Shown: piece after piece, positions 54,201 through 63,749 of the stretch
Layout: each line of letters starts with the position of its first letter
How positions within the stretch are numbered: the stretch's first letter is position 1
From: Victivallaceae bacterium
Lineage (GTDB): Bacteria; Verrucomicrobiota; Lentisphaeria; Victivallales; Victivallaceae
Assembly: GCA_024405735.1 (NCBI GenBank)
Contig: JAKSOF010000010.1
Coordinates: 22,897-86,896, forward strand
Length of the DNA stretch: 64,000 bases
Direction: 5' to 3'
Notes under the pieces: generated by a model
What the model was told of the DNA's origin: nothing
Seen by the model: the letters and a program-made list of their open reading frames with translations, nothing else
Databases searched by the model: none
Position numbers and translations under genes: made by a program

Positions 54201-55856
54201 CGTCGTCGTCCCCGGCTTGAAAACGTAAAGTTTACCGTTGACGACATAAAAGACCGTCGTCGCCGACATATTGCGGCAAAATGTGCGGTCGCAACTCCAT
54301 TGCAGGGACTTCACCGCCTGCATATAATCATAGATTTCGATATTGGTCGCGTACCAGATCTCCGGACGGTGTGCCATCAAAGCGGCGAATTTTTCCATCA
54401 CATCCCAGTTGTTTGCGCGGTCGAATTCAAAACTGTGCCCCCAGATGGTGCAAAGCGCCGGGACTTTTTCCGTGGCGAGAAACCGTTTGCCGATTTCCTG
54501 CAGATTTCCGTCATTGATATGGTGCGCCGTCGGCGCCCACGCGAGCCAGTCGTCCTGCGGCAAATCGAAATTCAAATTGGCGTTATGCGTGGCGCGGGAA
54601 TAAACGATATTGCACGCGCGGTAAACCTCGCGGGCGGCGGGAAAATCCGACCATCTCGCGCCGTTGGGCCACGCATTGCCGCGCACGATATAACCGACCT
54701 GCGGCTCGATGACGGAGCGGTCGTGGTAAATGTCCAAAAGGATCGATTCTTTCGGATTGAGCTGATAACAGCCGTGGCGGAAACCGTGCGTCGCGACTTC
54801 GTGATTGCGGTAGATCGAATAATCGATTTTGCGCTTGGTATTGACATTAAACGTGCCTTTCAACTGATAACGGTCAAAAATATCGACGAGTTTACGGTCG
54901 CATTCAAAGCCGTCGTCGTAACTGAATGTCAGCGCCTTGGTGCGTCCGCCGGGGAAAACGGGATAACTCCCATTCGGATAAGCGATCCCGGAAACAAGCG
55001 GAAGCTGTCTTTCCTTTTTCGGCTCTACGAGGACGTTTTTGCCGTCGATCCAGAGATAAACCGGAATCGCCGTCGGGTTGACGAGGATTTTGCCGTCGAC
55101 GCTCACTTGCAACTTGCGGCACGCCGCCATATAATCGACGATCTCGATATTGGTCGCATACCAGATGTCGGGGCGGTGCGCCAGCGTCTTGCAGAAATTC
55201 TCGATGACCTCCCAATTTTGCGCGTCGTCGAATTCGTAACTGTGCCCCCAGATGGAGCAAACGCTCAACACGCCGCCCCAGCCGTTGTAATCGCGGTATT
55301 TTTCCGCAATCGCGGAGAGTTGTGCAAAATTATGCCCGGTCATCACCCAGTAAAAGGGGTCTTTTTCCTCAAAGAACTTGCCGGTCTCCCCCGTGCCGCG
55401 GGCGTAGACGATGCCGTGTTTTTTCAACGCGGCGCGCACCTCCGGCGAAGTCTGCCCGAAAGGATAGGCGAAGCCGCGCACAGGATATCCGGCAACTTTT
55501 TCCAACGCCGCAAGATCCTGCGTGATTTCCCGGTCGATCTCCTCCGGGGAAAGTTTCGCCATCGCAAGATGATGAAACCCGTGCGAAGCGATCTCGTGGC
55601 CTTGATATAAACCGGCGTATTCCTCAAGCTTCAGAAAATTTTTCTTGCTGCCCGCCCTGCCCGCGCTGACATTGAACGTGCCTTTCATCCCGTAGCGGTT
55701 GAAAATTTCAACAAGTTTCCGGTCGGCTTGAACTCCGTCGTCGAAACTGAAAGTCACCGCCTTGCGCACCCAGCCGGGATAGGTAAAATAAATTTCCGGC
55801 ATCGCCGACAGAAAAGAAGCGCACACTAGCAGAACTCCCGACAATGTTTTTTTCAT
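54189..55856 (-). CDS. Secreted protein with two tandem polysaccharide deacetylase (NodB) domains
   Basis: 555 residues from ATG 55856 with a signal peptide (MKKTLSGVLLVCASFLSA). Domain 1 (about 30-275) has VTFSFDDG, SHGFHH (HxxxH) and GFAYPFG; domain 2 (about 315-545) has LTFSYDDGFE, THGFRHGC and NAWPNG. Both contain WYATNIEIYDY-type ends, so the second is probably an internal duplication. The likely task is N- or O-deacetylation of a periplasmic or outside glycan. It follows pssA by 51 bases on the same strand. Confidence 0.85.
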   Translation of the reverse strand: MKKTLSGVLLVCASFLSAMPEIYFTYPGWVRKAVTFSFDDGVQADRKLVEIFNRYGMKGTFNVSAGRAGSKKNFLKLEEYAGLYQGHEIASHGFHHLAMAKLSPEEIDREITQDLAALEKVAGYPVRGFAYPFGQTSPEVRAALKKHGIVYARGTGETGKFFEEKDPFYWVMTGHNFAQLSAIAEKYRDYNGWGGVLSVCSIWGHSYEFDDAQNWEVIENFCKTLAHRPDIWYATNIEIVDYMAACRKLQVSVDGKILVNPTAIPVYLWIDGKNVLVEPKKERQLPLVSGIAYPNGSYPVFPGGRTKALTFSYDDGFECDRKLVDIFDRYQLKGTFNVNTKRKIDYSIYRNHEVATHGFRHGCYQLNPKESILLDIYHDRSVIEPQVGYIVRGNAWPNGARWSDFPAAREVYRACNIVYSRATHNANLNFDLPQDDWLAWAPTAHHINDGNLQEIGKRFLATEKVPALCTIWGHSFEFDRANNWDVMEKFAALMAHRPEIWYATNIEIYDYMQAVKSLQWSCDRTFCRNMSATTVFYVVNGKLYVFKPGTTTSIL

Positions 55857-55907
55857 ACTCTTGCTTTCCATAATCAAAAGGCGGAATTTCATCCGCCCTT
55901 ACCGATA

Positions 55908-56705
55908 TTACTTTTTGCAGACGCGGATCAATCCGATCACCGGTCCCGAAAGGATGTATCCGGTCACGATCAGAAACAGTCCCGGCGTCTTAAAGACCGA
56001 CCAGACGATCACCAGCGCGATAAAAAGCAACATTTTCCAACGGCTTTTGCGCATCGAAAAAATCATTCTTCCGGCGTGCGGATAAGGAAATTTGCTGACC
56101 ATCAAAAGCCCCAGCACCGCCGCGTAGATCGGCAAGCCGAAAGCGACGTTGCGCAACCCCGATTCCCCGAGATCAAAGGTCGACGCGAAAAAGACCGCGA
56201 CGCAGATCGCCGCCGCCGCTCCGGGGGAAGGCAATCCGCAGAAAAAGTCGTGATTTTCCTCCTCGGTACCGGGAAACATCGCCTTGATGTTGTAGGTCGC
56301 CAACCGGAGCGCGGCGCCGCCGAGATAGATCGCCGCGAGCGCGTAAACCATAAACTCCTGACGGGGGATCAGCGTATGTCCGCTCATCGCGTGGGTCATC
56401 ACCGACACCAGCACTGCCGGAGCGACGCCGAAAGTGACCATATCCGACAGGGAATCCATCTGAAGTCCGTGCATGCTGCCCGCGTGAAGCAGACGCGCGG
56501 CAAGACCGTCGAAGGCATCGAAAACCATCGCGCAGAAAATCATGATCGCGCTGACCGTGAAAATGCGCGTCTGGACATCCGGCGGCTGCCCGTACGCCCG
56601 CAATGTGTAAAGGATCGCGGCAAAGCCGCACAGACTGTTGCAGAGCGTCAGCATATTGGGGATGCTTTTGACGATGCGGCGGGGAAATTCCAGATACTTT
56701 TTCAT
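55908..56705 (-). CDS. pssA: CDP-diacylglycerol-serine O-phosphatidyltransferase
   Basis: Makes phosphatidylserine from CDP-diacylglycerol and serine. 265 residues, several membrane segments, with the CDP-alcohol phosphatidyltransferase motif spread over FDAFDGLAARLLHAGSMHGLQMDSLSDMV. N-terminal SIPNMLTLCNSLCGF is typical. The start overlaps the psd stop by 4 bases (ATGA), so the two consecutive steps to phosphatidylethanolamine are coupled. Confidence 0.93.
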   Translation of the reverse strand: MKKYLEFPRRIVKSIPNMLTLCNSLCGFAAILYTLRAYGQPPDVQTRIFTVSAIMIFCAMVFDAFDGLAARLLHAGSMHGLQMDSLSDMVTFGVAPAVLVSVMTHAMSGHTLIPRQEFMVYALAAIYLGGAALRLATYNIKAMFPGTEEENHDFFCGLPSPGAAAAICVAVFFASTFDLGESGLRNVAFGLPIYAAVLGLLMVSKFPYPHAGRMIFSMRKSRWKMLLFIALVIVWSVFKTPGLFLIVTGYILSGPVIGLIRVCKK

Positions 56706-57400
56706 TTTGTTTCTCCTTGCGAAACGATTTCCGCTAAAATGGATTCGCCGCCTTTGACCGCGTCCCCGACGTTGACCAGTACCTTGACCTGATCGGCAGG
56801 CAGATAAAGTTCCGTCCGCGAACCGAATTTGATCATTCCGTAAACGTACCCTTTGGCAAATTTTGCTCCGACGCAGTCGGGACAGACGATACGGCGGGCG
56901 ATCGCGCCGGAGATCTGCCGCACGGCGACGGGGAAATTGTCTCTTTCCGTCGCAACACCGGCGATCGTCATCGCTTCATTGCGTTTCCCCGCATCGGGAT
57001 TGCGGGCATCAAGATATTCTCCCGGACGGTAATGTTTCGACAGCACCTGCATCGCGACCGGAGTGCGGTTGACGTGGACATTCAGCACCGAGAGGAAAAT
57101 ACCGATCCGCACCGTTTTCACGCCCTCTGGAAACTGTTCAAAACTATCGAGATACGTAATGTCGCGCACAACGCCGTCCGCCGGACTTGTCACCGCCAGC
57201 GGATCGGACGGGATCGTCCGCACGGGATTGCGGAAAAAAGCGCAGAAGGCAAACAAAACCAAAGCGACGAATGCCGCCAGACTCCATCCGGCAACGGGAT
57301 GTCCGCAACGGATCAGAGCATAGCATCCGCTCCACAAAATGAGTGCGACGACTAATGCACTGCCCCATTCTCTCACCCCGAATCTCGTCAATGTCATCAT
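56702..57400 (-). CDS. psd: Phosphatidylserine decarboxylase
   Basis: Converts phosphatidylserine to phosphatidylethanolamine. 232 residues: N-terminal membrane anchor, TSPADGVVRDI, FLSVLNVHVNRTPV, and the self-cleavage region IKFGSRTELYLP, where Gly-Ser gives the pyruvoyl group (LGST in the longer family). Short, archaeal/PssA-linked type. AAGGAG precedes the ATG at 57400. Confidence 0.93.
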   Translation of the reverse strand: MMTLTRFGVREWGSALVVALILWSGCYALIRCGHPVAGWSLAAFVALVLFAFCAFFRNPVRTIPSDPLAVTSPADGVVRDITYLDSFEQFPEGVKTVRIGIFLSVLNVHVNRTPVAMQVLSKHYRPGEYLDARNPDAGKRNEAMTIAGVATERDNFPVAVRQISGAIARRIVCPDCVGAKFAKGYVYGMIKFGSRTELYLPADQVKVLVNVGDAVKGGESILAEIVSQGETK

Positions 57401-57419
57401 AATTTTTTCTCCTTATCGG

Positions 57420-59249
57420 TCAAATTTCCAGTTTTGTTTTTTCAGATGCACTGCGGCGGATATCCCAGCAGCGGTAAATTTGCGGCACGAGATATTTGGC
57501 GATCGAAGCCGTCGGCATCGCCAGGATCATTCCGGGGATCCCGGCGACGATGGCGCCGATCAACACGACGATGATCGTTTCGAGCATCGTCAGCCCGAGC
57601 GAATCGCCGACGACGGCGGGATAAATGATAAACTGCTCCAAAATCCCGTTATAAATAAGATAGAGCAAAATGATCAGCACCAGTTGAGTGCCGCTGCCGC
57701 CGCAGGCGAGCGTGACGGTCAATGTGGTGAGCATCGTCAGCACGGGCCCGAGGAAAGGCAGAAGTTGACTGCACCCGGCAACCATACCGAGGATCGGGAA
57801 ATAAGGCACTCCGATAATGGCGAAAAAGAATGTATAGACCATCGTATCAATGACGATCAGTGTCAGATATCCGCGAAGCCAGATGCGCAGACGCATAAAG
57901 ATCCCTCCGGTCAGACGGGTCGCTTCATTGAGCGCCGCCTCTTCCGCCCCCGGCAGCCATTTGCCGTTGTAGAGCATCCGCACGAGATATTCCCCCTGCC
58001 GTCCGGTACTTGCGTCAAGATGACAGAATTCGGCGAGCTTTGCCAAAAAGAAGATGCAGAAAAAGAGCGCCAGCAAGAGATCGCCGAAAAATCCCACCGT
58101 CATGCCGAGAGCCCCCGTCGTCAACGAAAAAGCGCCGCCTGATTTCTGCAACACACCGTCCAGTAATTCCCGCATTTTCCGCGGATCGGAAAGCACCGTT
58201 GACACTTTTTGGATCGTTGAACGGACAGGCGGGATACGGGAAAAATTCTCCGCCGTCCGGTTGAGATACGCGACCGTCGGAGCAAAGGGCGAAGCCTTGG
58301 TTTCCTCTCCCGGAACGACGTTTTCCTGCATCACCCAACTGCCGAACGCCTGTCCGGCATCGCGCACCTGCAAGAGGACTGAATTGCTGAAAAGGATCAC
58401 CAGAAAGGCAATTGCCAACAAAACGACAAACACCGTTTCCCAGATCGCCTTGCCGATGATCTGGCGGTACTCGTCCCTTTCCCGGTGCGATCCCGATCCA
58501 TCATCCGTCCGGTGAAGTTTGCTCTTGATCTTGCCGGATAAATAATGCAATGGCGACAATACCCAGTGAAGCAGTTGAAAGACGCGGTATCCCAATCCCC
58601 GCTTTGCCAGAAGACGCCGTTCAAAAAACTTTTCCACCGGCAAAAGCAAATAGGCGGCGATCAAACCGAAAGCGACCGGACGCAACCACGTCGCCAGCAA
58701 AAGAAAAACGACGATGATCCCGATGACGATCAAAATGCCCGCGCCGGAGCGGAGCAAAGAAGTGTTTTCATTCATCGAACTCCGTACGGCATCGGTCATC
58801 GACGCGATTTCATCCTGCGGGAAATCAAGTTTCCGGGCAAGTTCCTCCACCATGGCAAGCCGGTTTTCCGGCAGTTTTGCCTGCAATGTCAATGAAAAGA
58901 GGAAAAAGATCACTTTTGCCCGTTCTTCGGAGGAAAGATCTTTCAACAGAAGCGCCGCTTCGTCCGGGGTCACAAAATCCGCATCCTGGATCCCGCCGAG
59001 CAACGCGACGGATTGCGACGGAGAAAAAACATCGGTCAGCACCCGTAAAAACGTCCAATGCTCCGCGGCGATCTTGCCCGACTTGGAAGCGAGTATCGTT
59101 TTGATCATCCCCGCCAGACCGCGCTGGACATTGCGTCCGGCGCTGTCGTCGCGCAACAGAAAACCGACCGCCGCCGAACCGGACCTGCGAAGCGCTTCCG
59201 GCACTTTGGCAATATTCAGTTTCCGACCGATGGAAGAAAAGAACGACAT
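57420..59249 (-). CDS. AI-2E family transporter with an N-terminal TerB-like domain
   Basis: 609 residues. Residues 1-150 are soluble, acidic and helical (FLRVLTDVFSPSQS, DADFVTPDEAALLLKDLSSEERAKVIFFLFSLTLQA), resembling TerB-type domains. Residues about 165-600 are the AI-2E (PF01594) membrane part: ILIVIGIIVVFLLLATWLRPVAFG, RLRIWLRGYLTLIV, GCSQLLPFLGPVLTM and GIPGMILAMPTASI. The family exports signals, ions or drugs; no specific substrate can be assigned. It starts two bases after the purM stop and 19 bases before psd. Confidence 0.8.
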   Translation of the reverse strand: MSFFSSIGRKLNIAKVPEALRRSGSAAVGFLLRDDSAGRNVQRGLAGMIKTILASKSGKIAAEHWTFLRVLTDVFSPSQSVALLGGIQDADFVTPDEAALLLKDLSSEERAKVIFFLFSLTLQAKLPENRLAMVEELARKLDFPQDEIASMTDAVRSSMNENTSLLRSGAGILIVIGIIVVFLLLATWLRPVAFGLIAAYLLLPVEKFFERRLLAKRGLGYRVFQLLHWVLSPLHYLSGKIKSKLHRTDDGSGSHRERDEYRQIIGKAIWETVFVVLLAIAFLVILFSNSVLLQVRDAGQAFGSWVMQENVVPGEETKASPFAPTVAYLNRTAENFSRIPPVRSTIQKVSTVLSDPRKMRELLDGVLQKSGGAFSLTTGALGMTVGFFGDLLLALFFCIFFLAKLAEFCHLDASTGRQGEYLVRMLYNGKWLPGAEEAALNEATRLTGGIFMRLRIWLRGYLTLIVIDTMVYTFFFAIIGVPYFPILGMVAGCSQLLPFLGPVLTMLTTLTVTLACGGSGTQLVLIILLYLIYNGILEQFIIYPAVVGDSLGLTMLETIIVVLIGAIVAGIPGMILAMPTASIAKYLVPQIYRCWDIRRSASEKTKLEI

Positions 59250-59251
59250 CG

Positions 59252-60298
59252 TTATTTCGTCGTCACGCGAACGCTTTTTGCACCCTTGACCGTCCTGCCG
59301 ATGCGGTCGGCGTAAAGACCGCAGTTGCGGATCGCCTGAAGCGCCTTTTCCGCATCATTTTCCGGCACGAACCAGACCATACCGACGCCCATATTGAAAA
59401 CGCGGTAGGCTTCTTCATCCCCGACGTTGCCGCGTTCGACGATCAGTTTGAAAATCGGCGGCACGGGGAATCCCGCGACGTTGAATTCGACGTCGATGTC
59501 ATCGGGCAGTACGCGCGGGACATTGTCGTAAAGGCCGCCGCCCGTGATATGGGCGATGCCGTCGAGCGCGACACCGGCGGCGCGCGCCGCCTTGATCGCC
59601 GGATAATAACAGGTATGGGGGTGAAGCAACGCTTCCCCGACCGACTCGCCGCCGAGGCACTCCGGACGGTCGTTGACATCGAAACCCGCCTGGTCGAAAA
59701 GCACTTTGCGCGCCAAGCTGAAACCGTTGGTATGCAAGCCGTTGGAAGCGATACCGATCGCAACGTGCCCCGGACGGATCTTTTCCCCGGTGATAAGTTC
59801 GCTCTTTTCCACGATGCCGGTGATGACGCCGACGAGGTCGAAATCATTGCCGTACATCCCCGGCATTTCCGCCGTTTCGCCCCCCAGCACGGCGCAATCC
59901 GCCGCTTTGCAGGCGCGGGCGATACCGCATAAAACTTCCTCGTAAAGCGGACTGCGGAGTTTGCCGATGCCGATGTAGTCCATAAAATAGACCGGCTCCG
60001 CGCCCTGTACGGAAATATCGTTGATGCAGTGATTGACGATGTCGCAGCCGACGGTGTCGTATTTCTGCATTTTCATCGCGACCATCAACTTGGTGCCGAC
60101 GCCGTCGATGCTGGAAACCATCACCGGTTCGCGGTACTTGGAAAGGTCGATCTGAAAAAGTCCGCCGAAACCGCCGATCGGGGCGAGCATTTCGGGCCGC
60201 CGGGTCGACGCGAGCGCGCCTTTCACCTTGGTCAACAGATCGGTCGCGAGATCGATGTCGACGCCCGCCGCCTTGTAGAGATCACTTTTTGCCGCCAT
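59252..60298 (-). CDS. purM: Phosphoribosylformylglycinamidine cyclo-ligase
   Basis: De novo purine step making aminoimidazole ribotide. 348 residues with GGFGGLFQID, SSIDGVGTKLMVA, VNHCINDISVQGAEPVYFMDYIG, VLGGETAEMPGMY, ASNGLHTNGFSLAR and HITGGGLYDNVPRVLP, the full PurM set. AGGAGA precedes the ATG. Located 31 bases after uxaC. Confidence 0.95.
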   Translation of the reverse strand: MAAKSDLYKAAGVDIDLATDLLTKVKGALASTRRPEMLAPIGGFGGLFQIDLSKYREPVMVSSIDGVGTKLMVAMKMQKYDTVGCDIVNHCINDISVQGAEPVYFMDYIGIGKLRSPLYEEVLCGIARACKAADCAVLGGETAEMPGMYGNDFDLVGVITGIVEKSELITGEKIRPGHVAIGIASNGLHTNGFSLARKVLFDQAGFDVNDRPECLGGESVGEALLHPHTCYYPAIKAARAAGVALDGIAHITGGGLYDNVPRVLPDDIDVEFNVAGFPVPPIFKLIVERGNVGDEEAYRVFNMGVGMVWFVPENDAEKALQAIRNCGLYADRIGRTVKGAKSVRVTTK

Positions 60299-60329
60299 AA
60301 TTCTTTTCTCCTATTGTCAAATGATGTTT

Positions 60330-61700
60330 TTACAGATTCCAGAATTTCTTCACGCCCGAATAGGCGATCTTTTCGATCAGGACCTCGACGCAGTCAAGCG
60401 GCGCCTGACCGCGTTCGACGAGATTGCCGAGCACGTCGGAAAGCACCCTGCGGAACATTTCAAAACGCGAACCGTAACTTAAAAGTTTCCGCGAATCCGA
60501 AACCATTCCGGCGAAATTGCTCAACGTGTCCACCGACGAAATGTATTCCAACTGACGGCGCATCCCGACCGGCGTGTCGCAAAGCCACCACGCCGAACCG
60601 AGCGACACTTTGGCGCCGAAAGCGCGCGAAATCGTCGCCAGCGTCGCGTAGTGCGCCGGATCGAGCGAATAAAGCACCGTTTTCAAACTGCCGTCGAAAC
60701 GGTTGAGGAATTTGACCAGATTGGGACGCAGATCAAGCGCGTGATCGCTGATGTCGCCGCCGACATCGGGACCGAGCGATTCAAAAAGCGATTTGCGCAC
60801 GTCGCGCACCGCGCCGAGATGAAGTTGCGTCACCCAGTCGCTTTCGGCATTGAATTCCGCGATCTCGCCGAGGAGATACCCCATAAAAATGCGCCCGTCT
60901 TCCTTGGATACCGCCTCCCCCGCCATCGCGCGGCGGAAAACGCGGTTCGCCTGCTTGTAATCCGCTTCGACGTCGGGCAGGATCAGCAATCCGTGATCGC
61001 TCGCGCGGCAACCGTGTTCGGCAAAGAAATCGTGACTTAATTTCATCACGGAAACGAGCGTTTTCAAATCTTTCAGCTCGATGCCGACACGCTTTTCCAA
61101 CCGATCCATTCCCGCGCGCCATCCGGGGGCGAGAATTTTCATCGTTTTGTCGGGACGCCAGGTGGGACGCACGAGGATCCGCCCCATCGCCCGGTTGATG
61201 CGGTCGTGATGCTCCAGCGTATCGGCGGCATCGTCGGTCGAGCACATCACTTCGACGTTGAGTTTTTTGGACAAAAGCGCCTGCGGACGGAATTCGTCGG
61301 TCGCCAGTTTGGCGTTGACCGCGTTGTAAATCGTTTCCGCCGTCTTTTCCGAAAGTTGCTCCCCGATACCGAAATAACGGCGCAGATCAAGATGGATCCA
61401 TTCGTAGACCGGATTGCCGATCAATTCGGGAAAAATCCTGCCGAGCGCGCAGAATTTATCGCGGTTCGCGCTCTTGCCGGTGATCAGTTTTTCCGGGACG
61501 CCGCGCTTGCGCATCATTTCCCACACATAATGGTCGGTGGCGGCAAAAAGCTGCCACGCATCGCGGTAACAGCGGTTTTCGGCGATCTCCCGCAAATTTG
61601 CGTGATTGTGCGGATCGACGACCGGGAGTTGGGAAATCTTGGCAAAAAGCGCCCTGCCGGTCTTGTTGCCGATCAAATAGGAATCATCCAAAAAAGCCAT
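60330..61700 (-). CDS. uxaC: Glucuronate/galacturonate isomerase
   Basis: Converts glucuronate to fructuronate (or galacturonate to tagaturonate) for uronic-acid use. 456 residues of the amidohydrolase-like UxaC family: PVVDPHNHANLREIAENR, WEMMRKRGVPEKLITG, NPVYEWIHLDLRRYFGI, CSTDDAADTLEHH, RPTWRPDKTMKIL, DVGGDISDHALDLRPNLVKFLN and GSAWWLCDTPVGMRRQLEYISSV. No other uronate genes lie nearby, and it sits between purB and purM, so the operon is mixed. Confidence 0.94.
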   Translation of the reverse strand: MAFLDDSYLIGNKTGRALFAKISQLPVVDPHNHANLREIAENRCYRDAWQLFAATDHYVWEMMRKRGVPEKLITGKSANRDKFCALGRIFPELIGNPVYEWIHLDLRRYFGIGEQLSEKTAETIYNAVNAKLATDEFRPQALLSKKLNVEVMCSTDDAADTLEHHDRINRAMGRILVRPTWRPDKTMKILAPGWRAGMDRLEKRVGIELKDLKTLVSVMKLSHDFFAEHGCRASDHGLLILPDVEADYKQANRVFRRAMAGEAVSKEDGRIFMGYLLGEIAEFNAESDWVTQLHLGAVRDVRKSLFESLGPDVGGDISDHALDLRPNLVKFLNRFDGSLKTVLYSLDPAHYATLATISRAFGAKVSLGSAWWLCDTPVGMRRQLEYISSVDTLSNFAGMVSDSRKLLSYGSRFEMFRRVLSDVLGNLVERGQAPLDCVEVLIEKIAYSGVKKFWNL

Positions 61701-61721
61701 ATTACCACCCTTTTGAAAAAA

Positions 61722-63158
61722 TTACACTCTCAATTCTTCCGCGGCACCCGCCATTTCCGCCGCGTGCGCGGCGAGCAACGGGCGGATCTCCTCGTTAAGG
61801 AAATCCTCGACCTGACGCGGCGCGCGCCCGACGAAAGTTCTGGGATCGAGCAACGCGTCGAAATCATCGGCGATCGCGGCAAACGCGGGGTCGCTTTTCA
61901 ACCGGATGAGCAGATCGTTGTCAAGCCCTTCGGCTTTGACCTGGCGCGACGCTTCCATCGAATGCGTGCGGATGACTTCGTGCAGTTTCTGCCGGTCGCC
62001 GCCTTTTTTGACCGACGCCATCAGGAGATTTTCCGTCGCCATAAAAGGCAGTTCCGCCTTGATGTGACGCTCCATCACCTTGGGCCATACCTGCAAGCCC
62101 GACGTGACATTGAGCAGGATCGACAACACCACGTCGGCGGCGAGAAAAGCCTCGGCAAGCACGATGCGGCGGTTGGCGGAATCGTCGAGCGTGCGCTCGA
62201 ACCACTGCGTCGCCGTCGTAAACGCGGGATTGAGCGGCAACGTGATAAGATACCTCGCAAGCGACGTGACGCGCTCGCTCCGCATCGGGTTGCGCTTGTA
62301 CGCCATCGCGCTCGAACCGACCTGCTTTGCGCCGAAAGGTTCTTCCAGCTCCTTCATATTCGCCATCAGCCGGATGTCGGTCGCGATCTTGGACGCGGAC
62401 TGCCCCAATCCGGAGAGGATCGACAGGACGAAATAGTCCAGTTTACGGGTGTAAGTCTGCCCCGAAACCGCAACGACGCGCGAAAATCCCATCTCGGCGG
62501 CGACGCGGCGCTCCAATTCGCGGCACTTTTCGTGATTTCCGTCAAAAAGCGCGAGAAAACTCGCCTGTGTCCCGGTCGTGCCTTTGACACTGCGGAAAGG
62601 CAATGTTTCGATTTCCCGCTCCAGACGCTGAAAATCGAAATAAAAATCCTGCAGATAAAGAGCGAAACGCTTGCCGAGCGTCGTCAACTGCGCCGGCTGC
62701 AAATGGGTGAAACCAAGCACCGGCAAATCCTTGTTGGCATCGCAGAAATCGGCGAGTTGGGAAATCAGTTTCAGCAGTTTGCCACGCAGAAGTTTCATCG
62801 CTTCACGCATCTGGATCAATTCAGTGTTGTCGGTGACAAAGCAACTGGTCGCGCCGAGATGGATGATCGGCGCGGCTTCCGGACAAAGTTCCGCCAGTGT
62901 GCGGATATGACTCATCACATCGTGACGCAACGATTTTTCATACTCCGCAACGCGGTCGAAATCAATATCCTCGATATGCGCGGCGAGTTCCGAAATCTGC
63001 TGATCGGTGATCTCAAGTCCGAGTTCCTTTTCACAGCGCGCCAGCGTCAGCCACAACTTCCGCCAGGTAGAATGTTTGAATTGAGGTGACCAGATATGAC
63101 TCATCGCCGCATCAGCGTAACGATCGGTCAACGGATTGCAATAACTGTTGGTATCCAC
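61722..63158 (-). CDS. purB: Adenylosuccinate lyase
   Basis: Cleaves SAICAR and adenylosuccinate to release fumarate. 478 residues starting with GTG, seven bases after AAAGGA. The family signature GSSAMAYKRNPMRSE and the catalytic-His blocks HLGATSCFVTDNTEL and GFTHLQPAQLTTLGKR are present. First gene of a leftward cluster purB-uxaC-purM-AI2E-psd-pssA-deacetylase with gaps of 2-51 bases. Confidence 0.95.
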   Translation of the reverse strand: MDTNSYCNPLTDRYADAAMSHIWSPQFKHSTWRKLWLTLARCEKELGLEITDQQISELAAHIEDIDFDRVAEYEKSLRHDVMSHIRTLAELCPEAAPIIHLGATSCFVTDNTELIQMREAMKLLRGKLLKLISQLADFCDANKDLPVLGFTHLQPAQLTTLGKRFALYLQDFYFDFQRLEREIETLPFRSVKGTTGTQASFLALFDGNHEKCRELERRVAAEMGFSRVVAVSGQTYTRKLDYFVLSILSGLGQSASKIATDIRLMANMKELEEPFGAKQVGSSAMAYKRNPMRSERVTSLARYLITLPLNPAFTTATQWFERTLDDSANRRIVLAEAFLAADVVLSILLNVTSGLQVWPKVMERHIKAELPFMATENLLMASVKKGGDRQKLHEVIRTHSMEASRQVKAEGLDNDLLIRLKSDPAFAAIADDFDALLDPRTFVGRAPRQVEDFLNEEIRPLLAAHAAEMAGAAEELRV

Positions 63159-63221
63159 CGCGATTTTCCTTTTTCGTTGGACGTTTCCGTCGGAAAATTA
63201 ACGTTTTTTTTCATTTTTGGC

Positions 63222-63250
63222 GTGAAAAAACGACAAAAACGGGCTATAAT
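63222..63250 (+). promoter_or_regulatory. Promoter of the small lipoprotein gene
   Basis: GTGAAA (63222-63227), 17-bp spacer, TATAAT (63245-63250). The same AT-rich block could serve leftward: minus-strand TTGCAC (63273-63278), 18 bp, TATTAT (63249-63254) toward purB. Confidence 0.5.
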
Positions 63251-63337
63251 AATAGCGCACCTATATAAGATAGTGCAACTGCGGCAATAAATCAACCTTC
63301 CGCAAAGGAGTTTTTCAGGATTTCAGAAGGAGAAAAT

Positions 63338-63748
63338 GTGAAGATGAAAAAAATGTGGCAGACATTGTTGGCAAGCGCCGGTATCGCAATTCTCGCGGGA
63401 TGCTCATCCGCCCATATCCCCGGCGGCTGTTATCAACCGGCAAATCCGGCGGACGGCTGCATGGCGTGCGTCTACGAGGACATCATTTTTCTGCGCGTAA
63501 AAATGCCGGACAACTCCAACCGTCCCGGCGCCAACAGCGACTGGGCGGGCAAATATGAATTGGACAAGAAATCCGGCGAGATCACGTTGAAAATGACCGA
63601 CGAGCAATGGCGCAACTGGAAATTTTATTTCGGGCTCCGCCTTGCCGGAAATACGATCAAAATCGACGATTTCAGCCGCCAGACGACCTACACACTGATT
63701 TCGGATACGCCCGCCGAAACGTCCGGAAATCTGCAACCGATGCGGTAA
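63338..63748 (+). CDS. Small lipoprotein of unknown function
   Basis: 136 residues with a signal peptide and lipobox AILAGC (Cys near residue 24), then a Cys-containing HIPGGCYQPANPADGCMACVYED segment and a beta-rich C-terminal domain (GKYELDKKSGEITLKM, NTIKIDDFSRQTTYTLI). No family recognised. AAGGAG at 63327-63332 sits five bases before the GTG at 63338; ATG 63344 is the alternative start. Its stop is followed at once by a structured repeat (63750). Confidence 0.7.
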   Translation: MKMKKMWQTLLASAGIAILAGCSSAHIPGGCYQPANPADGCMACVYEDIIFLRVKMPDNSNRPGANSDWAGKYELDKKSGEITLKMTDEQWRNWKFYFGLRLAGNTIKIDDFSRQTTYTLISDTPAETSGNLQPMR

Positions 63749-63749
63749 T

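Noticed and set aside
57420..59249. Autoinducer-2 exporter as a specific function
   Set aside because: The family name is historical; no luxS or related quorum gene is present in the window, so only family membership is claimed.
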